Shown piece after piece: positions 31,033 to 37,872 of a DNA stretch of 37,872 nucleotides. Under the pieces are notes generated by a model. It worked only from the letters and a program-made list of their open reading frames with translations, searched no databases and was not told the DNA's origin. Location: assembly GCF_003044445.1 (NCBI RefSeq), contig NZ_POWX01000021.1:1-37872 (forward strand). Reading direction: 5' to 3'. Position 1 is the first letter of the stretch. Each line of letters begins with the position of its first letter. A program made the translations under genes and the position numbers. Origin of the DNA: Neisseria mucosa. Lineage in GTDB: Bacteria > Pseudomonadota > Gammaproteobacteria > Burkholderiales > Neisseriaceae.

Positions 31033-32424
31033 TTAATGCTCCAGCCCCTCGGTATCGATTTTGACGACTTTGTCGGTTTTATCCTCCGGCAAAAGCAGGT
31101 TCAGGATAACTGCCGTAATGCCGCCGGCGGAAATGGAGTTTTGAAACAAGACGGGCAGGTTCTTAAACACTTCCGGCTCAAACGCCACGCCCAAACCCAA
31201 ACCGACCGAAGTTGCCGCAATTACCGCTTCGCGCCTGCGGATGCCGTGGCTGACCAAAATCCGCACGCCCGCAATCGCAATCAAGCCGAACATCAAAACC
31301 ATCGCACCACCCAACACCGGACTCGGAATCGTCGTAAACGCGCGTCCGACCACGGGGAACAAACCCAGCAACACCAAAATCACGGCAATATATTTGCCCA
31401 CATGGCGCGAGGCCACGCCGGTCATCTGAATTACGCCGTTGTTTTGCGCAAAAGTCGTCAACGGCAGCGAACCCAAAGCCGTCGCAATCACCGATACCAA
31501 GCCGTCCGCCAACACACCGCCGCGCAGGCGTTTGGTGTATTCCTCGCCTTCAATCGGTTGGTCGGACACCATTGCCGTCGCGGTCAAATCGCCGACCGCC
31601 TCAAACACGCTCAACAGGAAAATCGCGCCCGCCACAATAAATGCGTGCCAGTCAAAAGCAAAACCGTATTTAAACGGTACGGGCAGCGTAACCAACGGCA
31701 GGTTTTGCAGCGCGGAAAAATCCACCTTGCCCAAAAACAGCGCGACGATGTAGCCGACAATCAGCCCGACCGCGATGCCGCTCATGCGCAGCAGCGGATT
31801 TTTCATGCAGTTGAATATCAACACAATCAGCAACACCAGCGATGCCAGCCCCAAGTTTTCCATCGAGCCGAACGTGCCGTTCGCCTTCGCGCCGAAGCCG
31901 CCGCCGAAATCGGTAATGCCGACGTGTACCAAACTCAGACCAATCAGCATCACGACCACGCCGCTGACCGTCGGCGTAATCACTTTTTTCAAATACGGCA
32001 GAAGCCACGCCGAGAAACACACCAAAAACGCACCGACAAACGATACGCCCAACAGCGTCGAAATCATCGCATCCTTGGTCAAACCGCCCTCTTTCATCCC
32101 CGCGCCGAGCGCGATCATGACGGTAACGAACGAGAAATTCACAGACTGGATAGACAGCATCCCCGAACCGACCGGCCCGAGGCGGTTGACCTGCAAATAA
32201 GTGCCGACACCCGACGCAACCATCGCCATCGACACGAGATACGCCGTCATCTCCACCGGCAATTCCAGCGCGCCGCCCACAATCAGCGCGGGCGTAATCA
32301 TCGGCACAAAAATCGCCAGAAGATGCGTGATCGCGCTTAATAAGGCATTTCCGAATGGCGGTTTGTCTTCCAAACCGTACACCAAATCAGGCGAATCTGC
32401 CTGTTTTTTCATTGTTTCAGCCAT
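31033..32424 (-). CDS. NCS2-family nucleobase:cation symporter, 463 aa
   Basis: Inner-membrane transporter of the xanthine/uric acid/uracil (NCS2) family with about 12-14 helices. The signature region is seen at FAQNNGVIQMTGVASRHVG, FSFVTVMIALG and QSVNFSF; LSVFEAVGDLTATAMVSDQPIEG fits purine permeases (UacT/XanP/PbuX side of the family) better than UraA. Substrate (xanthine, urate) is not decidable here. The ATG at 32424 is preferred over a TTG at 32448; GAAAGAC lies upstream. Single gene between DUS hairpins. Confidence 0.85.
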   Translation of the reverse strand: MAETMKKQADSPDLVYGLEDKPPFGNALLSAITHLLAIFVPMITPALIVGGALELPVEMTAYLVSMAMVASGVGTYLQVNRLGPVGSGMLSIQSVNFSFVTVMIALGAGMKEGGLTKDAMISTLLGVSFVGAFLVCFSAWLLPYLKKVITPTVSGVVVMLIGLSLVHVGITDFGGGFGAKANGTFGSMENLGLASLVLLIVLIFNCMKNPLLRMSGIAVGLIVGYIVALFLGKVDFSALQNLPLVTLPVPFKYGFAFDWHAFIVAGAIFLLSVFEAVGDLTATAMVSDQPIEGEEYTKRLRGGVLADGLVSVIATALGSLPLTTFAQNNGVIQMTGVASRHVGKYIAVILVLLGLFPVVGRAFTTIPSPVLGGAMVLMFGLIAIAGVRILVSHGIRRREAVIAATSVGLGLGVAFEPEVFKNLPVLFQNSISAGGITAVILNLLLPEDKTDKVVKIDTEGLEH

Positions 32425-32527
32425 TGCAGTCTTTCTATCCGTTGTCAAACGTTAAAAAATTTTAAGAAACGAAATTGTATCCAATACTGCACGTTCTATC
32501 AATTTCAGCCTGCAATACAAATACGGC

Positions 32528-32573
32528 AAAAGGTCGTCTGAAAAACCGCATCGCAAATTTTCAGACGACCTTT
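32528..32573. terminator. paired DUS hairpin, dut terminator
   Basis: AAAAGGTCGTCTGAAAAACC and TTTTCAGACGACCTTT, 18 bp past the dut stop on the minus strand. Confidence 0.8.
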
Positions 32574-32590
32574 GTATGTAAACAGGCGGT

Positions 32591-33043
32591 TTAGGCTTTG
32601 CCCGTGCTGCCGAAGCCGCCTTCGCCGCGTTCGCTGGCGGCAAATTCGTCCACGACTTTAAACGATGCTTGAACGACGGGGACAATCACCATTTGCGCGA
32701 TGCGTTCCAGCGGCTCGATGGTGAACGCTTCTTTTCCCCTGTTCCACACGGAGACTTTGAGTTCGCCCTGATAGTCCGAGTCGATCAGTCCGACCAAGTT
32801 GCCCAAGACGATGCCGTGTTTGTGTCCCAGACCGGAACGCGGCAGCAAAACGGCGGCGTAGTCGGGATTGGCAAGGTGCACCGCCAGACCGGTCGGAACG
32901 AGGTAGGTGTCGCCCGGTTGCAGGGTAACGGCTTCATCCAAACAGGCGCGCAGATCGAGTCCGGCGGAACCCGGCGTGGCGTAGGCGGGCAGTTTGTCCG
33001 CCATTTTCGGATTGAGGATTTTCAGTTCGACTTCGGTTTGCAT
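32591..33043 (-). CDS. dut: dUTP diphosphatase, 150 aa
   Basis: Hydrolyses dUTP to dUMP, keeping uracil out of DNA and feeding dTMP synthesis. All five trimeric dUTPase motifs are present in order: PGSAGLDLRA, PRSGLGHKHGIVLGN, GLIDSDYQGEL, RIAQMVIVPV and RGEGGFGSTG. Length is typical. Start at 33043; no strong Shine-Dalgarno. It is divergent from pdxH. Confidence 0.96.
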   Translation of the reverse strand: MQTEVELKILNPKMADKLPAYATPGSAGLDLRACLDEAVTLQPGDTYLVPTGLAVHLANPDYAAVLLPRSGLGHKHGIVLGNLVGLIDSDYQGELKVSVWNRGKEAFTIEPLERIAQMVIVPVVQASFKVVDEFAASERGEGGFGSTGKA

Positions 33044-33166
33044 GATTTTTTTCCATTTAATTTGATTTGACGCGGATTATACACATATTCCCCCGCCCTA
33101 TCGTTGGAGTCGTCTGAAAAAACGGGGTATGATTCATTCAAACAAACGTGAATATCGGAGGACATC

Positions 33167-33799
33167 ATGGATTTGCACAATATCCGCGAAGATTACAGCA
33201 AGCGCGAACTGTCGGAATCGGAATGCCATGCCGACCCGATTGTCCAGTTCGAGCAATGGCTGAACGAGGCGATTCATTCGCAAGTCAACGAGCCGACCGC
33301 CGTCAACGTCGCCTCGGTGGGCGAAGATGGAAGACCAAACAGCCGCATGGTGCTGCTGAAAGAAGTCAATCCGCAGGGATTTGTTTTCTTCAGCAATTAC
33401 TTAAGCCGCAAAGGACGCTCGTTTGACGCGCATCCGTTTGCCGCCATGACGTTTTTCTGGCCGGAACTGGAGCGGCAGGTGCGCGCTGAAGGGCGCATCG
33501 AAAAACTGGATGCCGCCGCTTCGGACGAATATTTCGACAGCCGCCCCTACACCAGCCGCATCGGCGCATGGGCAAGCGCGCAGAGCGAAGTGTTGTCGAG
33601 CAAGGCGATGTTGGTTGCCAAAGCGGCGGCAGTGGGTGCGAAACACCCGCTGCACGTCCCGCGCCCGCCGCATTGGGGCGGCTATCTCGTCATTCCCGAC
33701 CGCATCGAATTCTGGCAGGGCCGCCCCAGCCGCCTGCACGACCGCATCCAATACCGCTTGGTTGACGGCAACTGGATACGCGAGCGGCTGTCGCCTTAA
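33167..33799 (+). CDS. pdxH: pyridoxine/pyridoxamine 5'-phosphate oxidase, 210 aa
   Basis: FMN enzyme that makes pyridoxal 5'-phosphate. NSRMVLLKEVNPQGFVFFSNY and SRKGRSFDAHPFAAMTFFWPELERQVR are the FMN-binding core; RIGAWASAQSE, PRPPHWGGYLVIPDRIEFWQG and RLHDRIQYR are the family C-terminus. CGGAGGA lies six bases before the ATG. Length is typical. Upstream is a lone, imperfect DUS in the divergent dut-pdxH region. Confidence 0.95.
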   Translation: MDLHNIREDYSKRELSESECHADPIVQFEQWLNEAIHSQVNEPTAVNVASVGEDGRPNSRMVLLKEVNPQGFVFFSNYLSRKGRSFDAHPFAAMTFFWPELERQVRAEGRIEKLDAAASDEYFDSRPYTSRIGAWASAQSEVLSSKAMLVAKAAAVGAKHPLHVPRPPHWGGYLVIPDRIEFWQGRPSRLHDRIQYRLVDGNWIRERLSP

Positions 33800-33844
33800 A
33801 CTTCCCACAGCTTCAAGCCGATAGGGTAAAATCCCGACTCAGCA

Positions 33845-33931
33845 AAAGGTCGTCTGAAATATAAAAACGTTTTAACAAAACTCGTTTCATTCGTTTCAGA
33901 GTGCGCAGCCTCCTGGCGGGACGACCTTTTA
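33845..33931. repeat. DUS inverted pair split by a 21-bp insertion
   Basis: Left arm CAAAAGGTCGTCTGAAAT is intact. The right arm reads TTTCAG, then 21 bp (33900-33920), then ACGACCTTTT. Without the insertion this would be a normal terminator for pdxH. Confidence 0.75.
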
Positions 33932-34004
33932 TCCGTAACTTATCCTGCCGCCACCGCCGCAGAAGAACCGTTCCGATCATCAGGAAACGCGTTAGGAGAA
34001 CCCC

Positions 34005-35054
34005 ATGTCCAAGCAACCCACCAGCAAACGCCAATGGCGCGACGGCGCAGCCCCGTCTGCCAAGAAAACCGCCAAACCTTTCAAAAGCAAAGCCCGTCCT
34101 AAAGACGAAACGCGCAAAGCCGCTTCCAAACCTTACGAACAAAAAGTTTCAGACGACCTCAAGCCGCAAAACGCCCCCAAACAGCGTGCCACCAAAGCCA
34201 GAAAACTCGTCGTCCGCAATCCCAACCAAAAAATCATGGAACGCTCGCGCGATTTGAAAGAGCGCCGCAGCGACCTGTCGCGCATGGAACCCGAACGCCT
34301 GCAAAAGGTGCTTGCCGCGTCCGGCGTCGGCTCGCGCCGCGAAATGGAAGAATGGATCAACAACGGCTGGGTAACCGTCAACGGCAAAACCGCGCAACTG
34401 GGCGACAAAGTCACCCCCGACGACCACGTTACCGTCAAAGGCAGCATCATCAAGCTAAAATGGGCGGACCGCCTGCCGCGCATCATCCTGTATTACAAAC
34501 AAGAAGGCGAAATCGTTTCCCGCGACGACCCGCAAGGCCGCGTCAGCATTTTCGACCGCCTGCCGCAGGCCGCCAGCAGCCGCTGGGTCGCCATCGGACG
34601 CTTGGACATCAACACCAGCGGTCTGCTCATCCTGACCACCTCCGGCGAACTCGTCCAACGTTTCGCCCACCCCAGCTTCGAAGTCGAACGCGAATACGCC
34701 GTGCGCGTACTGGGCGGGCTGACCACCGAACAAATGCGCAGCCTCACCGAAGAAGGCGTGATGCTCGAAGACGGCTTGGCAAAAGTCGAACGCATCTACG
34801 AACAAGGCGGCGAAGGCGCGAACAAATGGTACAACGTCGTGATTAAAGAAGGCCGCAACCGCGAAGTGCGCCGCATATTCGAAAGCCAAGGCCTCACCGT
34901 CAGCCGCCTCGTGCGCGTCGGCTTCGGCCCCATCGGCCTGCCCAACCGCCTCAAACGCGGACAGTTCTACGAACTCAACCCCGCCGAAGTCGCCAACATC
35001 ATCAAATGGGCGGACATGCTGCTGCCGGGCGAACGCCGGCGGAAGAAATCCTGA
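34005..35054 (+). CDS. rluB: 23S rRNA pseudouridine synthase RluB, 349 aa
   Basis: RsuA/RluB-family enzyme for 23S rRNA. A Lys/Arg/Ala-rich, disordered N-terminal 95 residues precede an S4 domain (ERLQKVLAASGVGSRREMEEWINNGWVTVNG) and the catalytic domain with GRLDINTSGLLILTTSGEL (catalytic Asp), EREYAVRV, EGRNREVRRIFESQGLTVSRLVRVGFGPIGLPN. Length and tail fit RluB. A DUS in the coding sequence (about 34147-34159) encodes VSDDLKP. GGAG lies upstream of the ATG at 34005. It is downstream of pdxH, separated by the split DUS pair. Confidence 0.9.
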   Translation: MSKQPTSKRQWRDGAAPSAKKTAKPFKSKARPKDETRKAASKPYEQKVSDDLKPQNAPKQRATKARKLVVRNPNQKIMERSRDLKERRSDLSRMEPERLQKVLAASGVGSRREMEEWINNGWVTVNGKTAQLGDKVTPDDHVTVKGSIIKLKWADRLPRIILYYKQEGEIVSRDDPQGRVSIFDRLPQAASSRWVAIGRLDINTSGLLILTTSGELVQRFAHPSFEVEREYAVRVLGGLTTEQMRSLTEEGVMLEDGLAKVERIYEQGGEGANKWYNVVIKEGRNREVRRIFESQGLTVSRLVRVGFGPIGLPNRLKRGQFYELNPAEVANIIKWADMLLPGERRRKKS

Positions 35055-35057
35055 CCG

Positions 35058-35093
35058 CAAAGGTCGTCTGAAAACTTTTCAGACGACCTTTTA
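35058..35093. terminator. paired DUS hairpin, rluB terminator
   Basis: CAAAGGTCGTCTGAAAAC and complementary TTTTCAGACGACCTTTT with a very small loop, starting four bases after the rluB stop. Confidence 0.85.
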
Positions 35094-35128
35094 TACACCC
35101 TGCCCCAACCCCAATCAGGAGCCGCTTC

Positions 35129-36055
35129 ATGTTCACACTCAAAACCGACAACGACCGCCTGCTGCTCGCTTCCGCCGATTTGCGCGCGGAAATTTATCTT
35201 TACGGCGGGCTGCTCAACCGCTACGAAATCCGCCGCCCCGACGGCACATGGTTCAACATCGTCAAAGCTTACGACTCCCCGCAACACGCCCGCGAGAGCC
35301 TGACCGAATGGTTCCGCAGCGGCAAACTCAGCCCGTACGCCTGCCGCCTGCGCCACGGCAAATACAGCTTTGACGGCAAAGCATATCAGTGCGGCAAATT
35401 CAAACTCGCCGAACACGCGGCACACGGTTTGATGTATGACCACGAGTTCGCCCTCGTCAACAGCCATGCCGACAACCAATCCGCCGAAGTCGAAATCCGC
35501 GCAGATTACGCACAAGACGACAGCGGCTATCCCTTTCCCTTCAGCCTGACCGTCCGCTACCGTCTCAGCACAGACGGCTTAAGCATCCGCTCCACCGTCC
35601 GCAACCAAGGCACGACCGCCATGCCGCTCGCAGACGGCTGGCACCCCTATTTCACGCTCGGCGGCAAAGCCGACGATTGGTCGCTCGAAATCGACAGCAG
35701 CAAACGCCTAGGCTTCGATGCCGATTTGGTTCCCGACGGCAGCATCATCGACGACACCCGTTTTCAGACGACCTCAAGCCTGGCAGGCATCGAATTGGAC
35801 AACAGCTTTGTCTTGGCACTCAGCAAACCCGCCGCCTGCACGCTTTCAGGCAACGGACTGACCCTGAGCATTTACCCCGACGCATCCTATCCCTACCTGC
35901 AAATCTTCACCCCATCGACCCGCGACACCATCGCCATCGAAAACCTCAGCGGCGCACCCGACTGTTTCAACAACGGCTTAGGGTTAATCAAGCTGAACGC
36001 GGGAGAAGAAGCCGCATTTGAAACGTGCTACCATATAGCAGCCAACCATCCGTAA
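35129..36055 (+). CDS. aldose 1-epimerase family protein, 308 aa
   Basis: Galactose mutarotase fold enzyme that interconverts anomers of sugars. AEHAAHGLMYDHEF and DGWHPYFTLGG hold the histidine pair of the active site, and ENLSGAPDCFNN holds the C-terminal catalytic Glu. GGAG lies upstream of the ATG. A DUS inside the gene (35762-35774) encodes FQTTSS, within the domain between the strands around residue 212. Length matches bacterial GalM-like proteins (about 290-350). The substrate sugar is not decidable from the sequence. A DUS hairpin follows. Confidence 0.82.
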   Translation: MFTLKTDNDRLLLASADLRAEIYLYGGLLNRYEIRRPDGTWFNIVKAYDSPQHARESLTEWFRSGKLSPYACRLRHGKYSFDGKAYQCGKFKLAEHAAHGLMYDHEFALVNSHADNQSAEVEIRADYAQDDSGYPFPFSLTVRYRLSTDGLSIRSTVRNQGTTAMPLADGWHPYFTLGGKADDWSLEIDSSKRLGFDADLVPDGSIIDDTRFQTTSSLAGIELDNSFVLALSKPAACTLSGNGLTLSIYPDASYPYLQIFTPSTRDTIAIENLSGAPDCFNNGLGLIKLNAGEEAAFETCYHIAANHP

Positions 36056-36082
36056 ACAACCCGAATCTTTACCGGCAAAGCA

Positions 36083-36126
36083 TAGGTCGTCTGAAAAAGC
36101 CCAATCAGGTTTTCAGACGACCTTTT
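36083..36126. terminator. paired DUS hairpin downstream of the epimerase gene
   Basis: ATAGGTCGTCTGAAAAAGC and TTTTCAGACGACCTTTTT, with T-run on the plus strand. Confidence 0.8.
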
Positions 36127-36243
36127 TGATTTTTAAACGACGCATTCGTCCTAAAAATACCGCTGCACACCGCTGATACTCAAAAAAATAGTTTCTTAAT
36201 TAACAATATATTAAGATTATTTTAACAAAGAAACTGTATTAAA

Positions 36244-36274
36244 ACTCTAATTTCCCATTTGATTAGAGTATAAT
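36244..36274 (+). promoter_or_regulatory. candidate promoter with overlapping operator-like dyad
   Basis: Inverted repeat ACTCTAAT-(10)-ATTAGAGT, whose right arm ends one base into TATAAT (36269-36274), about 103 bp upstream of the flavoprotein gene. No good -35 is visible at 16-18 bp, which is usual for activator- or repressor-governed promoters. Confidence 0.45.
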
Positions 36275-36376
36275 TCCTAAAATCTTAAAACAGGCGTCAT
36301 TTAGCCGATAAAAGCAACCTCGATACAGATACCCGTCTATTAAAAACACCACCCGCAACCATCAAGGAACCCATAC

Positions 36377-37546
36377 ATGCAAAGCAACTTCGACCCATTG
36401 CTCATCCGTGGCAAATCATTGATTCCCGTCGTTCAAGGCGGAATGGGCGTGGGCGTTTCCGCATCGAAACTCTCCAGCGCAGTCGCGCGTGAAAACGGTG
36501 TCGGCACGATTGCCAGCGTCGATTTGCGCCACTTGCACGACGACTTGCTCGCTGAATCCAAAATCAATCCGAGTGAAGAAAAATACACCCAACTCAACTG
36601 CACCGCACTTGACCGCGAAATCCAAAAAGCCAAAGCCGACGCAAACGGTAAAGGCATGATCGCCGTCAACGTCATGAAAGCCGTCAAAGACCACGCCGCC
36701 TATGTCCGCCAAGCCTGTGAATCGGGCGCGGACGCGATTGTGATGGGTGCGGGATTGCCGCTGGATTTGCCTGAAATGACCGAGGGTTATCACAAAGATG
36801 TCGCCCTGTTCCCGATTTTGTCCGAATCGCGCGGTATCGGTATCGTATTGAAACGCTGGATGAAAAAAGGTGTTTTGCCCGATGCCATCGTTATCGAGCA
36901 TCCCGCACACGCCGCCGGACACTTGGGTGCGGCAAGCGTGGCAGGTGTGAACGATGCCAAGTTTGAATTCAAACGCGTCATCGAAGAAACTTTTGAAGTA
37001 TTCAAGAACTTAGGTCTTGAAAGCGAAAAAATCCCGCTCATCCTCGCCGGCGGCATGGCAAACTTTGAAAAAGTCAAAACTGCCCTGAAAAACTGGGGTG
37101 CGTCCGCCGTCCAAATCGGCACAGCGTTTGCCGTTACCGAAGAAGGCGATGCCCACATCAACTTCAAAAAAACGCTGGCAGGCGCGGAAACCGAGCATGT
37201 TGTCGAATTTATGTCTGTTGCCGGACTGCCCGCACGCGGTGTGCGCACCAAATTTCTAGACAGCTACATCAAGCGCGAATCCAAGCTGCAAGCCAATGCC
37301 AAAGCCGACCCGCGCCGCTGTACGCAAGGCTTGAACTGTCTGACCAGCTGCGGCCTGCGCGACGGTTTGGCAAAAGCCGGGCAATTCTGTATCGACATCC
37401 AACTCTCCGCCGCCTTCCGTGGTGAAGTCGATAAAGGATTGTTTTTCCGCGGTAAAGACCCGCTGCCTTTTGGCAATGCTATCCGTACGGTGCAAGAAAC
37501 CATTCAATATCTGCTCAACGGCACTCTTCCCGCAACAGCGAAATAA
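36377..37546 (+). CDS. nitronate monooxygenase-like FMN protein, 389 aa
   Basis: NMO/2-nitropropane dioxygenase and FabK superfamily TIM-barrel. VVQGGMGVGVS (phosphate site), AIVMGAGLPLDLPEM, HPAHAAGHLGA (catalytic His region), LILAGGMANFEKV and SAVQIGTAFAVTEE are present. A late cysteine cluster, Cys315, Cys321, Cys325 and Cys338 (RRCTQGLNCLTSCG... QFC), is not part of the standard fold. GGAAC lies before the ATG. It is a single gene with a dyad-containing promoter and its own terminator; the substrate (nitronate, enoyl-ACP or other) is undecided. Confidence 0.82.
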   Translation: MQSNFDPLLIRGKSLIPVVQGGMGVGVSASKLSSAVARENGVGTIASVDLRHLHDDLLAESKINPSEEKYTQLNCTALDREIQKAKADANGKGMIAVNVMKAVKDHAAYVRQACESGADAIVMGAGLPLDLPEMTEGYHKDVALFPILSESRGIGIVLKRWMKKGVLPDAIVIEHPAHAAGHLGAASVAGVNDAKFEFKRVIEETFEVFKNLGLESEKIPLILAGGMANFEKVKTALKNWGASAVQIGTAFAVTEEGDAHINFKKTLAGAETEHVVEFMSVAGLPARGVRTKFLDSYIKRESKLQANAKADPRRCTQGLNCLTSCGLRDGLAKAGQFCIDIQLSAAFRGEVDKGLFFRGKDPLPFGNAIRTVQETIQYLLNGTLPATAK

Positions 37547-37570
37547 ATCATATCCGCAGATTTGCAAAAC

Positions 37571-37602
37571 AAAAAAGGGCATATTCAATATGTCCTTTTT
37601 TA
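37571..37602 (+). terminator. intrinsic terminator of the NMO-like gene
   Basis: AAAAAAGGGCATA and TATGTCCTTTTTT hairpin (five-base loop, one G-T pair), T-run on the plus strand, 25 bp past the stop. Confidence 0.85.
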
Positions 37603-37626
37603 TGACTGGCAAATCATGTTCTTCTC

Positions 37627-37661
37627 CAAAGGTCGTCTGAAAATGGTTTTCAGACGACCTT
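37627..37661. terminator. paired DUS hairpin upstream of dapC
   Basis: AAAGGTCGTCTGAAAAT and TTTTCAGACGACCTT, behind the intrinsic terminator of the NMO-like gene and 91 bp ahead of dapC. Confidence 0.75.
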
Positions 37662-37751
37662 CATCCTGCCTTCCTTTCTATGGATACATTGTCAACAAAA
37701 TCCGCATAAAAAATGCTAAGATGACCTTCTCGATAGACATTTGGAACCCCC

Positions 37752-37872
37752 ATGAACCCACTACTCGACCAGCTCCAACCCTATCCGTTCGCCCGCCTGC
37801 GCGAAGCCATGCAGGGCGTTAACCCTCCCGAAGGCGTTACCCCCGTCCCCCTGCACATCGGCGAGCCGAAAC
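37752..37872 (+). CDS. dapC: succinyldiaminopimelate transaminase DapC, N-terminal part, cut by window edge
   Basis: The first 40 residues (MNPLLDQLQPYPFARL..., EAMQGV, then VPLHIGEPK) match the start of Neisseria DapC, a PLP aminotransferase of lysine/mDAP synthesis. The rest lies to the right of the window. Start at 37752 follows GGAACCCCC, a weak Shine-Dalgarno. Confidence 0.85.
   Translation, partial: MNPLLDQLQPYPFARLREAMQGVNPPEGVTPVPLHIGEPK

Larger units (their letters stand above)
36056..36376. other. intergenic gap of 320 bp with promoter-like dyads
   Basis: Begins with a DUS hairpin (36083-36126), then a strongly AT-rich stretch (36180-36300). It holds the inverted repeats AGTTTCTT...AAGAAACT (36190-36235) and ACTCTAAT...ATTAGAGT (36244-36269) and a TATAAT. 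No gene seen. Confidence 0.6.

Noticed and set aside
31036..32340. A 434-codon open frame antisense to the permease gene
   Set aside because: Gln/Arg/His-rich composition typical of a shadow frame; the opposite strand encodes a recognised transporter.

Overview
The window is chromosomal DNA of a commensal Neisseria of the mucosa/sicca/macacae type. The main evidence is the uptake sequence AGGTCGTCTGAAA (the AG-mucDUS dialect). It occurs dozens of times, mostly as inverted pairs that end genes. Correia repeats (CREE), IS1106-like (IS5 family) ends and many proteins that closely resemble pathogenic Neisseria orthologues (Hfq, HisS, Der, DapC) support this.

Layout. 1-127: 3' end of an IS. 176-9406, all minus strand: a glutaredoxin-like protein, bfd, xerD, bcp, a deoxynucleoside kinase, folK, a SirB2-like gene, mnmM, hfq, and the hisS-yfgM-der cluster. 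9440-12340: a mobile and degenerate zone with an IS110 transposase tail, an orphan SMI1/KNR4 gene, a 107-bp CREE, a 113-bp MITE-like element beside a truncated IS5-family transposase, and about 0.9 kb of decayed DNA holding a beta-barrel-like relic. 12339-14865: a pseudouridine synthase and cardiolipin synthase, convergent. 15009-20172: haem genes (hemE; overlapping hemD-hemX-hemY) with an unknown 146-aa gene among them. 20445-22258: cbpA/cbpM and a small membrane protein. 22473-24164: corA and an acyl-CoA thioesterase. 24414-30912: an AT-rich locus encoding a 1577-aa RTX protein with an N-terminal class 3 lipase domain, preceded by four tightly packed genes of unknown function. 31033-33043: a purine/uracil-family permease and dut. 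33167-37872, plus strand: pdxH, rluB, a galM-like epimerase, a nitronate monooxygenase-like flavoprotein and the start of dapC.

The most interesting locus is the RTX lipase operon. The RTX C-terminal two thirds is GC-rich like the chromosome and carries DUS-like sites. The lipase domain and the four genes upstream are AT-rich and free of DUS. The composition break lies inside the gene, where the RTX repeats begin (about 27,610). This suggests a modular secreted effector: a fixed C-terminal type I secretion/RTX carrier with an exchangeable N-terminal toxin domain, and candidate immunity or accessory genes carried upstream. That is the mirror image of CDI/Rhs toxins. No type I secretion genes are in the window.

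Other notable structure: in three genes (bcp, folK, hemD) the DUS itself supplies or overlaps the Shine-Dalgarno sequence. A CREE-like element sits inside the yfgM-der interval. A DUS arm upstream of rluB is split by a 21-bp insertion. A DUS hairpin lies in the divergent leader of corA.
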